A model generated the notes under the pieces. It did no database searches. It was given only the letters and a program-made list of their open reading frames with translations, and was not told where the DNA came from. A stretch of 64,000 bases of DNA, from contig NZ_JACIDX010000001.1 in assembly GCF_014196525.1 (NCBI RefSeq), forward strand, positions 372,001-436,000, given 5' to 3'. The first letter of the stretch is position 1, and each line of letters opens with the position of its first letter. Source of the DNA: Novosphingobium sediminicola (GTDB lineage: Bacteria > Pseudomonadota > Alphaproteobacteria > Sphingomonadales > Sphingomonadaceae). Below are positions 33,402 through 41,761 of this stretch, piece by piece. The position numbers were made by a program, and so were the translations under genes.

Positions 33402-35438
33402 TTAATCCGCCGGATTGTTCTTCTTCAAAAACACATCCAACTTGTCATACCAAAGCTTGGCATTCACGCTTTTGGAAAAGCCGTGCCCCTCGCCCGGTAT
33501 GCCATAGAACTCATAGTCCTTGCCCGCCGCCTTCAGCGCATCGGCCATCAGGGTGGATTGCTTGTATTGCACGCGCTGATCCTTGTCGCCATGCAGCAAC
33601 ATCAGCGGCACTTTCAGCTTGTCGGCAAAGACGAGCGGCGAGATCGTCTTGAGGTCGAAATCCTCCGGCCCCATCACGGTCTTCTTCCACTCGGCCGCCC
33701 CGCGCTTCAGATTGCTCATGTCGCTCAACTGGAACTTGAGATTGCGCGGCATATCGGAAACGCCCGCAAAACTGACCGCGCAGCGATAGCGTTCCGGGTT
33801 GCGGATCGCCCCCCACTGCGCCGCATAGCCGCCATAGGACGAACCCACGATGCAAACCCGCTTGGGATCAATCACCCCGTCTTTGGCCAGCCAATCCATG
33901 CCATCGTCTAGATCGTCCTGCATCGCGCGGCCCCATTGCCCACGACCTTTTTGATAAAAATCATCGCCATAGCTGCTCGACCCGCGATATTGCGGCTGAA
34001 GCACGGCATAGCCGCGGTTGGCCAGAAACTGCACATCGTCATCATAATCGCCATCATCGCGCACGCCATAGGGGCCGCCATGCGGCAGGATGATCAGCGG
34101 CAAATTCTTAGGCTCGCGCCCCACCGGCAGCGTCAGATAGGCCGGGATCTCCAGCCCGTCGCGCGCCTTATAGGAAACATAGCGCGGCGCGGCCAGACTG
34201 GCCGAGGGCAGCTTGTCATTCACATAGGCCAGCCGGTGCATCACCCCATCGGCCACCTGATAGAGATAGTAGCTGCCCAGATCCGAGGCCGAGCCGACAT
34301 GAACGATCATCATCGAACGATCGCGGTTTTTCGTGGCCACCCACGCCCGGCGATTGCCCACCGATTTGTCCAGACTGGACTGCAACTCGGCCAGATCCTT
34401 GTCGAACCAATGCGTGCGATACTGATCGTCAGTATAGGAAACGCTGACCAGTTCGCCCTTATCCTCGCTCAGGTCGAAATCCTCAATGTCGTTCTTCGCG
34501 CTTTCATAGACCAGTTCGCCCTTCTCGCGCTTGGCGAAATCATAGCGATAGAGCGCATCGCGCCCGGTCTTCTCATTCTTCAATATGCGATAGCCAAGGT
34601 CGGTGCCGCTCCACAAATGCACCGCGCTCATCTGCGCATCTTCATCCTCAAGGCTCTTGGCGCGCACCACCGTGCGAAAGGGATCGCCATCCTTGGCGCG
34701 ATAGAGCATGTCCCACTTGCCGCCATCCTTCATCCGGTATCCCACGCGCACCACGCCCGCATTATCGGCATACCAGTCCCACACGCGATCCTCGGCCGCT
34801 TGCACCAGCTTGCGCTTGTTGGTGGCGATATCGACACGATAGATGCTGGGATATTCATAGATCGTGGCCTGATAGGCCATCAGCGCGCTCTTGCCCTCGG
34901 GATCGACCCACAGCACATCATCGCCCGTCAGCCCCTCGGTCGAACTGCCAAGAAACATCATCTTTTTCGTCACGATATCATAAGCGATAAGCCGGGTCAG
35001 CAAGGCCTCATCGCCATCCCACGGCACCAGCTTGCCCACACTGATCAACAGCGTGTTGTCGCCGGCCCAGCGATACCAGCGCAAATCGGGATCGGTCTTT
35101 TTCTGACCGATCGGGATCATGAGCGGCGCATCGCCCTTGACCGAAAGGATGGCCAGATTTTCCACCCCTTTTACATTCATCCGCGCCGCAATATGCATCC
35201 CGTCGGGCGAAAGGCGGGGCCGCGTCATAAACGGACGTTCGGCAAAAACTTCGGTAGGAATCAAGGCGGGCCGGGCGGCGGCCGCCGCTTCGGCCTGCAC
35301 AGGTTGGGCCTGCACAGGTTGGACCTGCGCCGATTGGGCCGATGGCGTCGTCTGGGCAAAACCCTGCCCCGCCATGCTGCAAACCATGGCCAGCGACAAC
35401 GCATGGCCAACACCCCGGCCACGCCAGTAATTCGTCAT
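33402..35438 (-). CDS. exported S9-family prolyl oligopeptidase-like peptidase
   Basis: 678 residues. Signal peptide within the first 30 residues (hydrophobic ALSLAMVCSMAGQGFAQ), then a Gln/Pro/Ala-rich linker containing a VQPVQAQPVQ repeat, a beta-propeller region (about 60-400) and a C-terminal alpha/beta hydrolase. The catalytic Ser is in VGSSYGGYAAQWGAI near 530, Asp in LHGDKDQRVQYKQS near 610 and His in GIPGEGHGFSK near 650. Related to dipeptidyl aminopeptidase/acylaminoacyl peptidase enzymes that cut short peptides in the periplasm. It stands alone, 84 bases upstream of gor on the same strand; nutrient peptide use is a reasonable guess. Confidence 0.9.
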   Translation of the reverse strand: MTNYWRGRGVGHALSLAMVCSMAGQGFAQTTPSAQSAQVQPVQAQPVQAEAAAAARPALIPTEVFAERPFMTRPRLSPDGMHIAARMNVKGVENLAILSVKGDAPLMIPIGQKKTDPDLRWYRWAGDNTLLISVGKLVPWDGDEALLTRLIAYDIVTKKMMFLGSSTEGLTGDDVLWVDPEGKSALMAYQATIYEYPSIYRVDIATNKRKLVQAAEDRVWDWYADNAGVVRVGYRMKDGGKWDMLYRAKDGDPFRTVVRAKSLEDEDAQMSAVHLWSGTDLGYRILKNEKTGRDALYRYDFAKREKGELVYESAKNDIEDFDLSEDKGELVSVSYTDDQYRTHWFDKDLAELQSSLDKSVGNRRAWVATKNRDRSMMIVHVGSASDLGSYYLYQVADGVMHRLAYVNDKLPSASLAAPRYVSYKARDGLEIPAYLTLPVGREPKNLPLIILPHGGPYGVRDDGDYDDDVQFLANRGYAVLQPQYRGSSSYGDDFYQKGRGQWGRAMQDDLDDGMDWLAKDGVIDPKRVCIVGSSYGGYAAQWGAIRNPERYRCAVSFAGVSDMPRNLKFQLSDMSNLKRGAAEWKKTVMGPEDFDLKTISPLVFADKLKVPLMLLHGDKDQRVQYKQSTLMADALKAAGKDYEFYGIPGEGHGFSKSVNAKLWYDKLDVFLKKNNPAD

Positions 35439-35596
35439 GAAGCCCCCGCTTTCGACTATATTTGGGTCCGATATCGGATCTGACCCAAGAATAGCCGGGA
35501 AAAAGACGATGACTCAATGAATTTTTACGCAAAAATCGCGCCATCTCTTGACAGAAACGGCGCGATTTCCATTGATATTTACGTTTAACTAATGCT

Positions 35597-37126
35597 TCAG
35601 GCCAAACCGGCCTCGGCCAGCAGCGCGGTGGTGCTGGCATCGAACACGGCCTCGCCCTGATCGATGGCATTGGCAATTTGCTTGCCCAATTCCACGCCGA
35701 ACTGGTCAAACGGGTTGATGCCCAGCAGCACCGCATTGGCAAAGGTGCGATGTTCATGGAACGCGATCAGTGCGCCAAGGCTGGCGGGCGAGAGATCGTC
35801 GACAAGGATCGTGGCCGAGGGACGGTTGCCCGGATAGGAGCGCGATTTATCCGCCGAATCCTTGCCCGCCATCAAAGCGGCGCCCTGCGCAAAGCAGTTC
35901 ATCAGCAGGATGCGGTGATGGGCCGGGTCAAGCTGGTCGCCCGGCGCGATGCTGGCGATGAAATCGACCGGCACGGTGATCGTGCCCTGATGGAGAAGCT
36001 GGAACACGGCATGTTGCGCATCCGTGCCCACGCCGCCCCAGGTGATCGGCGCGGAAGGGCCGTCCAGAGGCGCGCCGTCAAAGGTCACACTCTTGCCGTT
36101 CGATTCCATTTCGAGCTGTTGCAGATAGTCGGGCAGCAGCGCGAGGCGTTCGTCATAGGCAAAGCAGGCGCGCGTCTGGCAACCGCGCAGATGGGTGTAG
36201 AGCTGGTCGGCAAAGGCCGCGCGCAGCGGCAGATTGTCCGCGCCCGACGTATTGGCGAAATGCTCGTCAATCACCGCCGCACCGCTAAGAAATTCGGCGA
36301 ATTCCTCAAAGCCCAGCGCCAGCGCCACCGGGAAGCCGATCGACGACCACAGCGAATAACGCCCGCCCACGCTTTCGGGGAAAGGCAGGATACGGGTTTC
36401 ATCAACGCCCCATTCCACCGCCTTTTCCGGCGCGGCGGTCAACGCCACCACGCGGCCATAGGGATCATCGACGCCGTTTTCCTTCAGCCAGTTCAGAGCC
36501 GATTTGGCGTTGGTCATCGTCTCGATGGTGGTGAAGGTCTTGGAGGCGACCGCGATCATCGTGGTGGCCGGGTCTGCCTTGGCAAAGGCGGCCTCCAGCG
36601 CGCAGCCGTCAATATTGGCGACCACATGCACCTCAACCACGCAGCCGTCGCGGGTCAGCGCGTCAATCGCCAGCGCCGGGCCAAGCGCCGAACCGCCGAT
36701 GCCGATGTGGATCAGGTGCTTGACCTCGCCCAGCGCGCCTTCATGAATCGCGGCCACCAGCGAGGCGGTGCGCTGATGCAGCGCCTGCGCTTCTTCCACC
36801 GAGCTGTCCTTGCCGATGCCGCGCTGGGCGGTGTGTTCGGCGGCGCGGCCTTCGGTGTTGTTGATCTTTTCACCGCCAAACAATTGTGCACGGCGGCCAT
36901 CGAAATCCTGCGCCGCGGCCAAAGCCTCGAAACCGGCGATATGCGCATCATCGAGATGCATTTTCGACCAGTCGAAGCGGATGCCCCCCAGCCCTTCGCC
37001 CAGTTCAAAACGGGTGGACAGCTTGCTCAGACGATCAGCATCGCCGGCGAACAATTCCGCCAGCGTGGGGCGAGGCAGGCCCGCCAGATGATCCCATGCA
37101 GCCTTGACCGATTGGTTGGTGGACAC
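35597..37126 (-). CDS. pgi: glucose-6-phosphate isomerase
   Basis: 509 residues. It interconverts glucose-6-phosphate and fructose-6-phosphate. Family motifs: GIGGSALGPALAIDAL near residue 147, VASKTFTTIETMTNAKSAL near 195 (substrate phosphate loop and conserved Thr), VGGRYSLWSSIGFPVALALG near 260 (the PGI signature 1 type), catalytic Glu region NGKSVTFDG near 350, and His in GTDAQHAVFQLLHQGT near 375. The C-terminal Lys motif appears in GVELGKQIAN near 485. In sphingomonads, which often use the Entner-Doudoroff route, it works mainly in gluconeogenesis. Divergent from lepB with a 240-base gap. Confidence 0.97.
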   Translation of the reverse strand: MSTNQSVKAAWDHLAGLPRPTLAELFAGDADRLSKLSTRFELGEGLGGIRFDWSKMHLDDAHIAGFEALAAAQDFDGRRAQLFGGEKINNTEGRAAEHTAQRGIGKDSSVEEAQALHQRTASLVAAIHEGALGEVKHLIHIGIGGSALGPALAIDALTRDGCVVEVHVVANIDGCALEAAFAKADPATTMIAVASKTFTTIETMTNAKSALNWLKENGVDDPYGRVVALTAAPEKAVEWGVDETRILPFPESVGGRYSLWSSIGFPVALALGFEEFAEFLSGAAVIDEHFANTSGADNLPLRAAFADQLYTHLRGCQTRACFAYDERLALLPDYLQQLEMESNGKSVTFDGAPLDGPSAPITWGGVGTDAQHAVFQLLHQGTITVPVDFIASIAPGDQLDPAHHRILLMNCFAQGAALMAGKDSADKSRSYPGNRPSATILVDDLSPASLGALIAFHEHRTFANAVLLGINPFDQFGVELGKQIANAIDQGEAVFDASTTALLAEAGLA

Positions 37127-37366
37127 GTTCGCTTCACTCCCGTCTTGCAGATGCGATCAATAATTGGCTCGAACCTATGCCCTTTGCGCAAGGATTGGCC
37201 AAGGGTGCGCCGCAGCATTTTTACCTCTATCGCGCCGCTGAATACGTTTTGTGACGCAAGGATGGCCCAAACATGCACGGTTCATCCCCTGCTCAGCCAA
37301 ACCATGGCTTGACGCAGCGCTTCTTGGCCAACATGGCAGCACGGCCAGATTCAAGGATGAGCAAAG

Positions 37367-38215
37367 ATGAGCCAAGCCGAACCCGCCACCAAGCCCGGCG
37401 CCAAACCGGAAAAACAGGAGGAGAACTTTTTCGTTTTCCTTATCAAGCTGGTGGTGATCGTTGCTGTGTTCCGCAGCTTCATCTTCTCGCCCTTTAACAT
37501 CCCCAGCGAATCGATGCTGCCGCGTCTGGTCAATGGCGACTATTTGCTGGCCGCAAAATGGCCTTATGGTTACTCCCGCTATTCGATGCCTTTCAGCCTG
37601 CCGCTGTTGCCGGGCCGCATTCTGGCCACCCAGCCCAAGCGCGGCGATGTGGTGATCTTCAAGGCCCCGCCGACCAATCAGGATGACTGGATCAAGCGCG
37701 TGATCGGCCTGCCGGGCGATACGATCCAGATGAAGGGAGGCGTTTTGCATATCAACGGCAATGCCGTGCCCAAGCAAAGAATCGAGGATTTCGAGATCGC
37801 TGTCTCGCCCAACACCTCCTGCTATCAGCCGCGCTATGGCATGAGCGTGAATTACGAGACGGTGAAGGATGGCAAAACCATCTGCCACTATCCGCAATAT
37901 CGCGAAACGCTGCCGTCCGACAACGGCAAGCCGGGCAAGTCGTATAACGTGCTCGACATGGAGGTCACGCCGCAGGACAATACCCTGCCCTATATCGTGC
38001 CCGAGGGCGCGCTGTTCCTGATGGGTGATGACCGCGACAATTCGCAGGACAGCCGTTTCCCCGTCGAAGTGGGCGGCATCGGCTATGTTCCGCAGGGCAA
38101 TCTGGTGGGCCGCGCCACCATCGTGATGTGGTCGACCGACGGATCGGTTTCGTGGTACAAGCCCTGGACATGGCTGACCGCCGCGCGCTGGAACCGGATC
38201 GGGGGCACCTTTTGA
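37367..38215 (+). CDS. lepB: signal peptidase I
   Basis: 282 residues. One N-terminal membrane helix (about 24-45, FFVFLIKLVVIVAVFRSFIF) anchors the protein. The catalytic Ser lies in FNIPSESMLPRLVNGD near residue 48, the catalytic Lys in DDWIKRVIGLPGD near 107, and box E MGDDRDNSQDSR near 225. It cuts Sec and Tat signal peptides at the outer face of the inner membrane; several exported proteins in this window carry such sites. First gene of the lepB-rnc-era operon, a common order. Ends in a 4-base overlap (TTGA) with rnc. Confidence 0.96.
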   Translation: MSQAEPATKPGAKPEKQEENFFVFLIKLVVIVAVFRSFIFSPFNIPSESMLPRLVNGDYLLAAKWPYGYSRYSMPFSLPLLPGRILATQPKRGDVVIFKAPPTNQDDWIKRVIGLPGDTIQMKGGVLHINGNAVPKQRIEDFEIAVSPNTSCYQPRYGMSVNYETVKDGKTICHYPQYRETLPSDNGKPGKSYNVLDMEVTPQDNTLPYIVPEGALFLMGDDRDNSQDSRFPVEVGGIGYVPQGNLVGRATIVMWSTDGSVSWYKPWTWLTAARWNRIGGTF

Positions 38216-38943
38216 GCAAGACCCTTACGACAAGGCCTGTCAACAATCCGGCGCTTCCTGATGCCACGCGTGCGTTTCTGACCCGCGTGATCGGCGTTGA
38301 CCCCGATGGCGCGCCCGAATGGACCGCCGCGCTGACCCATGGCAGTTTTTCGGCCCAGAACGGCGCGCGCGGCAAAGGTCTTGAAGATTATCAGCGACTC
38401 GAATTTCTGGGCGACCGGGTGCTGGGCCTGACGATTGCCGAATGGCTGTATCAAAGCGAGGGCGCGGCCGAGGGTCGCCTCTCGCAGCGTTTGAACGTGC
38501 TGGTCAGCCGCCAGATGTGCGCGACCATCGCGCGCGGGATCGGGCTTGGCGAACATATCCGCCTTGGCAAACAGGCGCGCGATGATGGCGGGTCCGACAG
38601 CGAGAACATTCTTGGCGATGTGATGGAGGCGCTGATCGGCGCATCCTTTGTCACGCGCGGCTTTGAACCCACCCGCGCCCTCATTCGCAGCCTGTGGGCC
38701 GAAGAGGTCGGCGGGCGGGCGGGGCAAGCCAAGCATCCCAAATCCGCGCTTCAGGAATGGGCCGCCGGCAATCGCCGCAAGCCGCCCGAATATCGACTGG
38801 TCGATCGTTCAGGTCCCGATCATGCCGCGCGCTTTACCGTCGCCGTGGCAGTCAAGGGCGTGGGCGAGGTCGAAGCCGTGGCCAACAGCAAACAGGAGGC
38901 CGAAACCCAGGCGGCCGCCGCATTTTTAAGGCAATTTGGATGA
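38212..38943 (+). CDS. rnc: ribonuclease III
   Basis: 243 residues from a TTG start at 38212 overlapping the lepB stop. The open frame begins further upstream inside lepB, but only the TTG start gives a normal N terminus (LSKTLTTRP). The catalytic motif YQRLEFLGDRVLGLTIAEWL lies near residue 60, with the acidic residues for Mg2+, and DVMEALIGASFV near 137 carries the second acidic cluster. A dsRNA-binding domain follows (about 170-243; HPKSALQEWA, FTVAVAVKGVGE, and an AAAAFL end helix). Processes rRNA and other double-stranded RNAs. Overlaps era by 4 bases. Confidence 0.95.
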   Translation: MSKTLTTRPVNNPALPDATRAFLTRVIGVDPDGAPEWTAALTHGSFSAQNGARGKGLEDYQRLEFLGDRVLGLTIAEWLYQSEGAAEGRLSQRLNVLVSRQMCATIARGIGLGEHIRLGKQARDDGGSDSENILGDVMEALIGASFVTRGFEPTRALIRSLWAEEVGGRAGQAKHPKSALQEWAAGNRRKPPEYRLVDRSGPDHAARFTVAVAVKGVGEVEAVANSKQEAETQAAAAFLRQFG

Positions 38944-39854
38944 GTGAAATCGCAGAATCTTGTGGCCTCGTGGCCGTGCTCGGCGCCCCCAATGCGGGCA
39001 AGTCCACGCTGGTTAACGCGCTGGTCGGGCAAAAGGTGGCGATTGTCTCGCAAAAGGCGCAGACCACCCGCGCGCGCCTGATGGGCATCGCGCTGGAACA
39101 GACCGACAAGCATAACAGCCAGATCATTCTGGCCGACACGCCCGGCATTTTCACCCCGCGCCGCCGTCTGGACCGCGCAATGGTCGCCGCCGCATGGGAA
39201 GGCGCCAGCGAGGCCGATGCCATCCTGCTGGTCGTCGATGCCGCCAAGAAGAACCGGCAGGGGCTGGAAGAAATCCTCGAATCGCTCAAGGGCCGCCCGG
39301 AGCGCAAGCTGCTCGCGCTCAACAAGGTCGATCTGTGCCCCAAGGAGCCGCTGCTGGTTCTGGCGCAGGAACTGACGCAAGCGGTCGATTTTGCCGAGGT
39401 CTTCTTCATCTCGGCCTCGACCGGCGATGGCGTGGCACAGTTGAAGGCCCGTCTGGCGGACCTGATGCCCGCAGGCCCCTGGAATTTCCCCGAGGATCAG
39501 GTTTCCGACGCCTCGGAACGGCTGATGGCCTGCGAAATCACCCGCGAACAGCTCTATCGCCAACTGCATGACGAGCTGCCCTATGACAGCACCGTGCGCC
39601 CCGAAAGCTATACCCACCGCAAGGATGGCAGCGTCGAGGTTCGCCAGCAGATCGTGATCGCCCGCGAAAGCCAGAAATCCATCGTGCTGGGCAAGCGCGG
39701 CGCGCGCCTGAAAGCGATCGGCGAGGCGGCGCGGACCGAGCTGGCGCAACTGCTGGGGGTCAAGGTTCACCTGTTCCTGCACGTCAAGGTTGACGAAAAC
39801 TGGGCCGATGCGCGCGAAATCTACGAGGAGATCGGGCTGGAATGGGTGCGCTGA
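38940..39854 (+). CDS. era: GTPase Era
   Basis: 304 residues from the ATG at 38940, in a 4-base ATGA overlap with rnc. G1 GAPNAGKSTLVNAL near residue 17, G2 region QTTRARLMG near 43, G3 DTPGIF near 65, G4 LNKVDL near 127. The KH domain at the C terminus includes VLGKRGARLKAIGEAARTEL near 245 and ends in the VKVDENWADAREIY segment. Era binds 16S rRNA near its 3' end and helps mature the 30S subunit. The open frame runs upstream to 38694, but that part is rnc in another frame. Confidence 0.96.
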   Translation: MSEIAESCGLVAVLGAPNAGKSTLVNALVGQKVAIVSQKAQTTRARLMGIALEQTDKHNSQIILADTPGIFTPRRRLDRAMVAAAWEGASEADAILLVVDAAKKNRQGLEEILESLKGRPERKLLALNKVDLCPKEPLLVLAQELTQAVDFAEVFFISASTGDGVAQLKARLADLMPAGPWNFPEDQVSDASERLMACEITREQLYRQLHDELPYDSTVRPESYTHRKDGSVEVRQQIVIARESQKSIVLGKRGARLKAIGEAARTELAQLLGVKVHLFLHVKVDENWADAREIYEEIGLEWVR

Positions 39855-40098
39855 GGCGCGCCCGGCAACCTATCAGGTGTGCTCAAGCACCTTGCCTGAT
39901 CTATTGTGAGACAGGCGTACAAAGATTATGGCAAAGGTTATGGCAAATCGGCTGAAAGCTGCGACAAGACAGTTTGGTTCGAAACCATGAAGTGAAAGCA
40001 CAGAATCGAAACTGGGCATCGGGGGTTGATGGCCTGACCGCAATGCAGATGGGGGTCTGTTGCGGTTTGTAAAGGCGATCAGACGGACGGAGTGTTTG

Positions 40099-41682
40099 AT
40101 GGTCGAATATATCGCAGAACTTCCGGCGCGGCTGCGGGGTGCAGCCAGAGCGGAAGCTCCCAAGATCAGCCAGCCCTTGCAGGGCGTGGCCGAAAGGGCC
40201 GGGCTGGGCGCGGTGCGCGGAGTCAATCTGCTGCTAATGGGCTTTGCCTATCTGGCGGTGGGACTGGTGCTGCGCGGCGCCACGCTGGGCTTTCCTGTTA
40301 TCCATATCGACGAGCAATTCTATCTGCTCGTGGGCGACCGCATGCTGCATGGCGCGGTGCCCTTTGTGGACATCTGGGACCGCAAGCCGGTTGGCCTGTT
40401 CCTGCTCTATGCTGCGATTCGGTTGCTGGGGGGCGACGGAATCCTGCAATATCAACTGGTGGCGCTGGCCTGCGTGGCGGGAACGTCGCTGGTCATCTAT
40501 CGCATGGCGCGCGAAATCGCCTCGCCGATGGGCGCGTGGTGGGCCGGTGTTGCCTATCAGATGTTCCTCTCGGCCTTCTTCTGCTTTGGCGGACAGGCGC
40601 CGGTTTTCTACAATCTACTGATGGCTCTGGCGGGCCTTGGCATGATGGGCGTGTGGACGGCCAAGACCGACCGACGCCTGTTCCTGCATGGTCTGGCGAT
40701 CATGGCGGTGGTCGGCGTCTCGCTTCAGATCAAATACACGGTCGTGTTCGAAGGTCTGGCCTTTGGGCTGATGCTGATGTTCCGCGCGCGGGCGCTGGGC
40801 TGGTCGCATGGGCGGGTGATGGCAGCGGCCACCGGCTGGGCGGGCGTGGCGCTGTTGCCCACGCTGGCGGCATGGGGCGTCTATATTGCGATGGGCCATG
40901 GCATGGCCTTTGCGCAGGCCAATTTCCTCTCGATCTTTGGCCGGCATGAGGATCTCGACGGTTCGCTGTTCCGCCTGTTCAAGGAAACGCTGGCGCTGTC
41001 GCCGGTCTGGGCGGCGATCTTTTGGGCGCCGCGCAAGATGCCGCCGCTGCGCTTTGCCGCGCGCCCGGCACAGGGTTTCCTGCGGATCTGGGCCGGGGTG
41101 GCGGTGGCCGGGTTCCTGATCTTTGGCACGTGGTATGACCATTATGTCGCACCGCTGCTGGTGCCTCTGATGGCGCTGGCCGCGCCTGCGCTGGGGCGCG
41201 CCCGGCCGTTCCGCTGGTACACGCATTTCATGCTGGGCATCGGCATGGTCGCAGCCGCCGTGGTGACGATCTATAACACGCGTCACCATGGCACCTCCGA
41301 AGAGGTCGAGGTGGCCGCCGACATCATCCGCAACGCGGCGGCAACGCCCACCGGGCAGGGCTGCGTCTATATCAACGAGGGCGATCCGATCCTCTATCAC
41401 ATGGCCAATGCCTGCTTTGTCACGCGCTATATATTCCCCAACCATCTCAACGGCATGGTCGATGTCAACGCGCTGGGCGTCGATGCGGGGCAAGAGGTGC
41501 GCAACATTCTGGCCAAGCGCCCGCAGGTGGTGGTGATGACGGTTGAGCCCTCGTCGCTGCCGGTGAACTGGCACACGCGCAATGTGATGTTCCAGCATCT
41601 CAGGCGGGATTATCAACTGGCCGGTCTGGTGCATGTCGGATGGCGCGATCTGTTGATCTATCGGCTGAACAACCGGCCATAA
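40099..41682 (+). CDS. GT-C type membrane glycosyltransferase (ArnT/PMT-like)
   Basis: 527 residues from the ATG at 40099 with a CGGAGTG ribosome-site region; a Met 13 codons upstream is less likely. About ten to eleven hydrophobic helices. The first outside loop holds the GT-C acid motif in FPVIHIDEQFYLLVGDRM near residue 90, followed by PFVDIWDRKPVGLFLLY near 110, typical of glycosyltransferase family 39/ArnT-like enzymes that use polyprenyl-phosphate sugars. The C terminus is a soluble periplasmic part of about 120 residues (IYNTRHHGTSEEVEVA onward) containing Cys residues. Substrate unknown. It has its own terminator and no glycan cluster around it. Confidence 0.8.
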   Translation: MVEYIAELPARLRGAARAEAPKISQPLQGVAERAGLGAVRGVNLLLMGFAYLAVGLVLRGATLGFPVIHIDEQFYLLVGDRMLHGAVPFVDIWDRKPVGLFLLYAAIRLLGGDGILQYQLVALACVAGTSLVIYRMAREIASPMGAWWAGVAYQMFLSAFFCFGGQAPVFYNLLMALAGLGMMGVWTAKTDRRLFLHGLAIMAVVGVSLQIKYTVVFEGLAFGLMLMFRARALGWSHGRVMAAATGWAGVALLPTLAAWGVYIAMGHGMAFAQANFLSIFGRHEDLDGSLFRLFKETLALSPVWAAIFWAPRKMPPLRFAARPAQGFLRIWAGVAVAGFLIFGTWYDHYVAPLLVPLMALAAPALGRARPFRWYTHFMLGIGMVAAAVVTIYNTRHHGTSEEVEVAADIIRNAAATPTGQGCVYINEGDPILYHMANACFVTRYIFPNHLNGMVDVNALGVDAGQEVRNILAKRPQVVVMTVEPSSLPVNWHTRNVMFQHLRRDYQLAGLVHVGWRDLLIYRLNNRP

Positions 41683-41696
41683 GGGGCAAAACGAAA

Positions 41697-41738
41697 AGGG
41701 CCGCGCCGGAGATGTCCGGCGCGGCCCTTTTCTTTGTC
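41697..41738. terminator. bidirectional terminator between GT-C gene and topA
   Basis: AAAAGGGCCGCGCCGGA, loop GATG, TCCGGCGCGGCCCTTTT, then CTTTGT. A perfect 17-pair stem flanked by A and T runs, 14 bases after the GT-C stop; it also lies 24 bases past the topA stop. Confidence 0.93.
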
Positions 41739-41761
41739 TGCAAAACTCAGACTGCCGATAA

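Noticed and set aside
33936..37312. Long plus-strand open frames opposite the S9 peptidase and pgi (515 and 544 residues)
   Set aside because: Same antisense effect; composition is Ile/Ala/His/Arg repeats and no domain can be read, while both minus-strand genes show full catalytic motifs.
39871..39900. Hairpin ATCAGG..CCTGAT after era as a terminator
   Set aside because: Stem pairing is interrupted and there is no T-tract; too weak to call.
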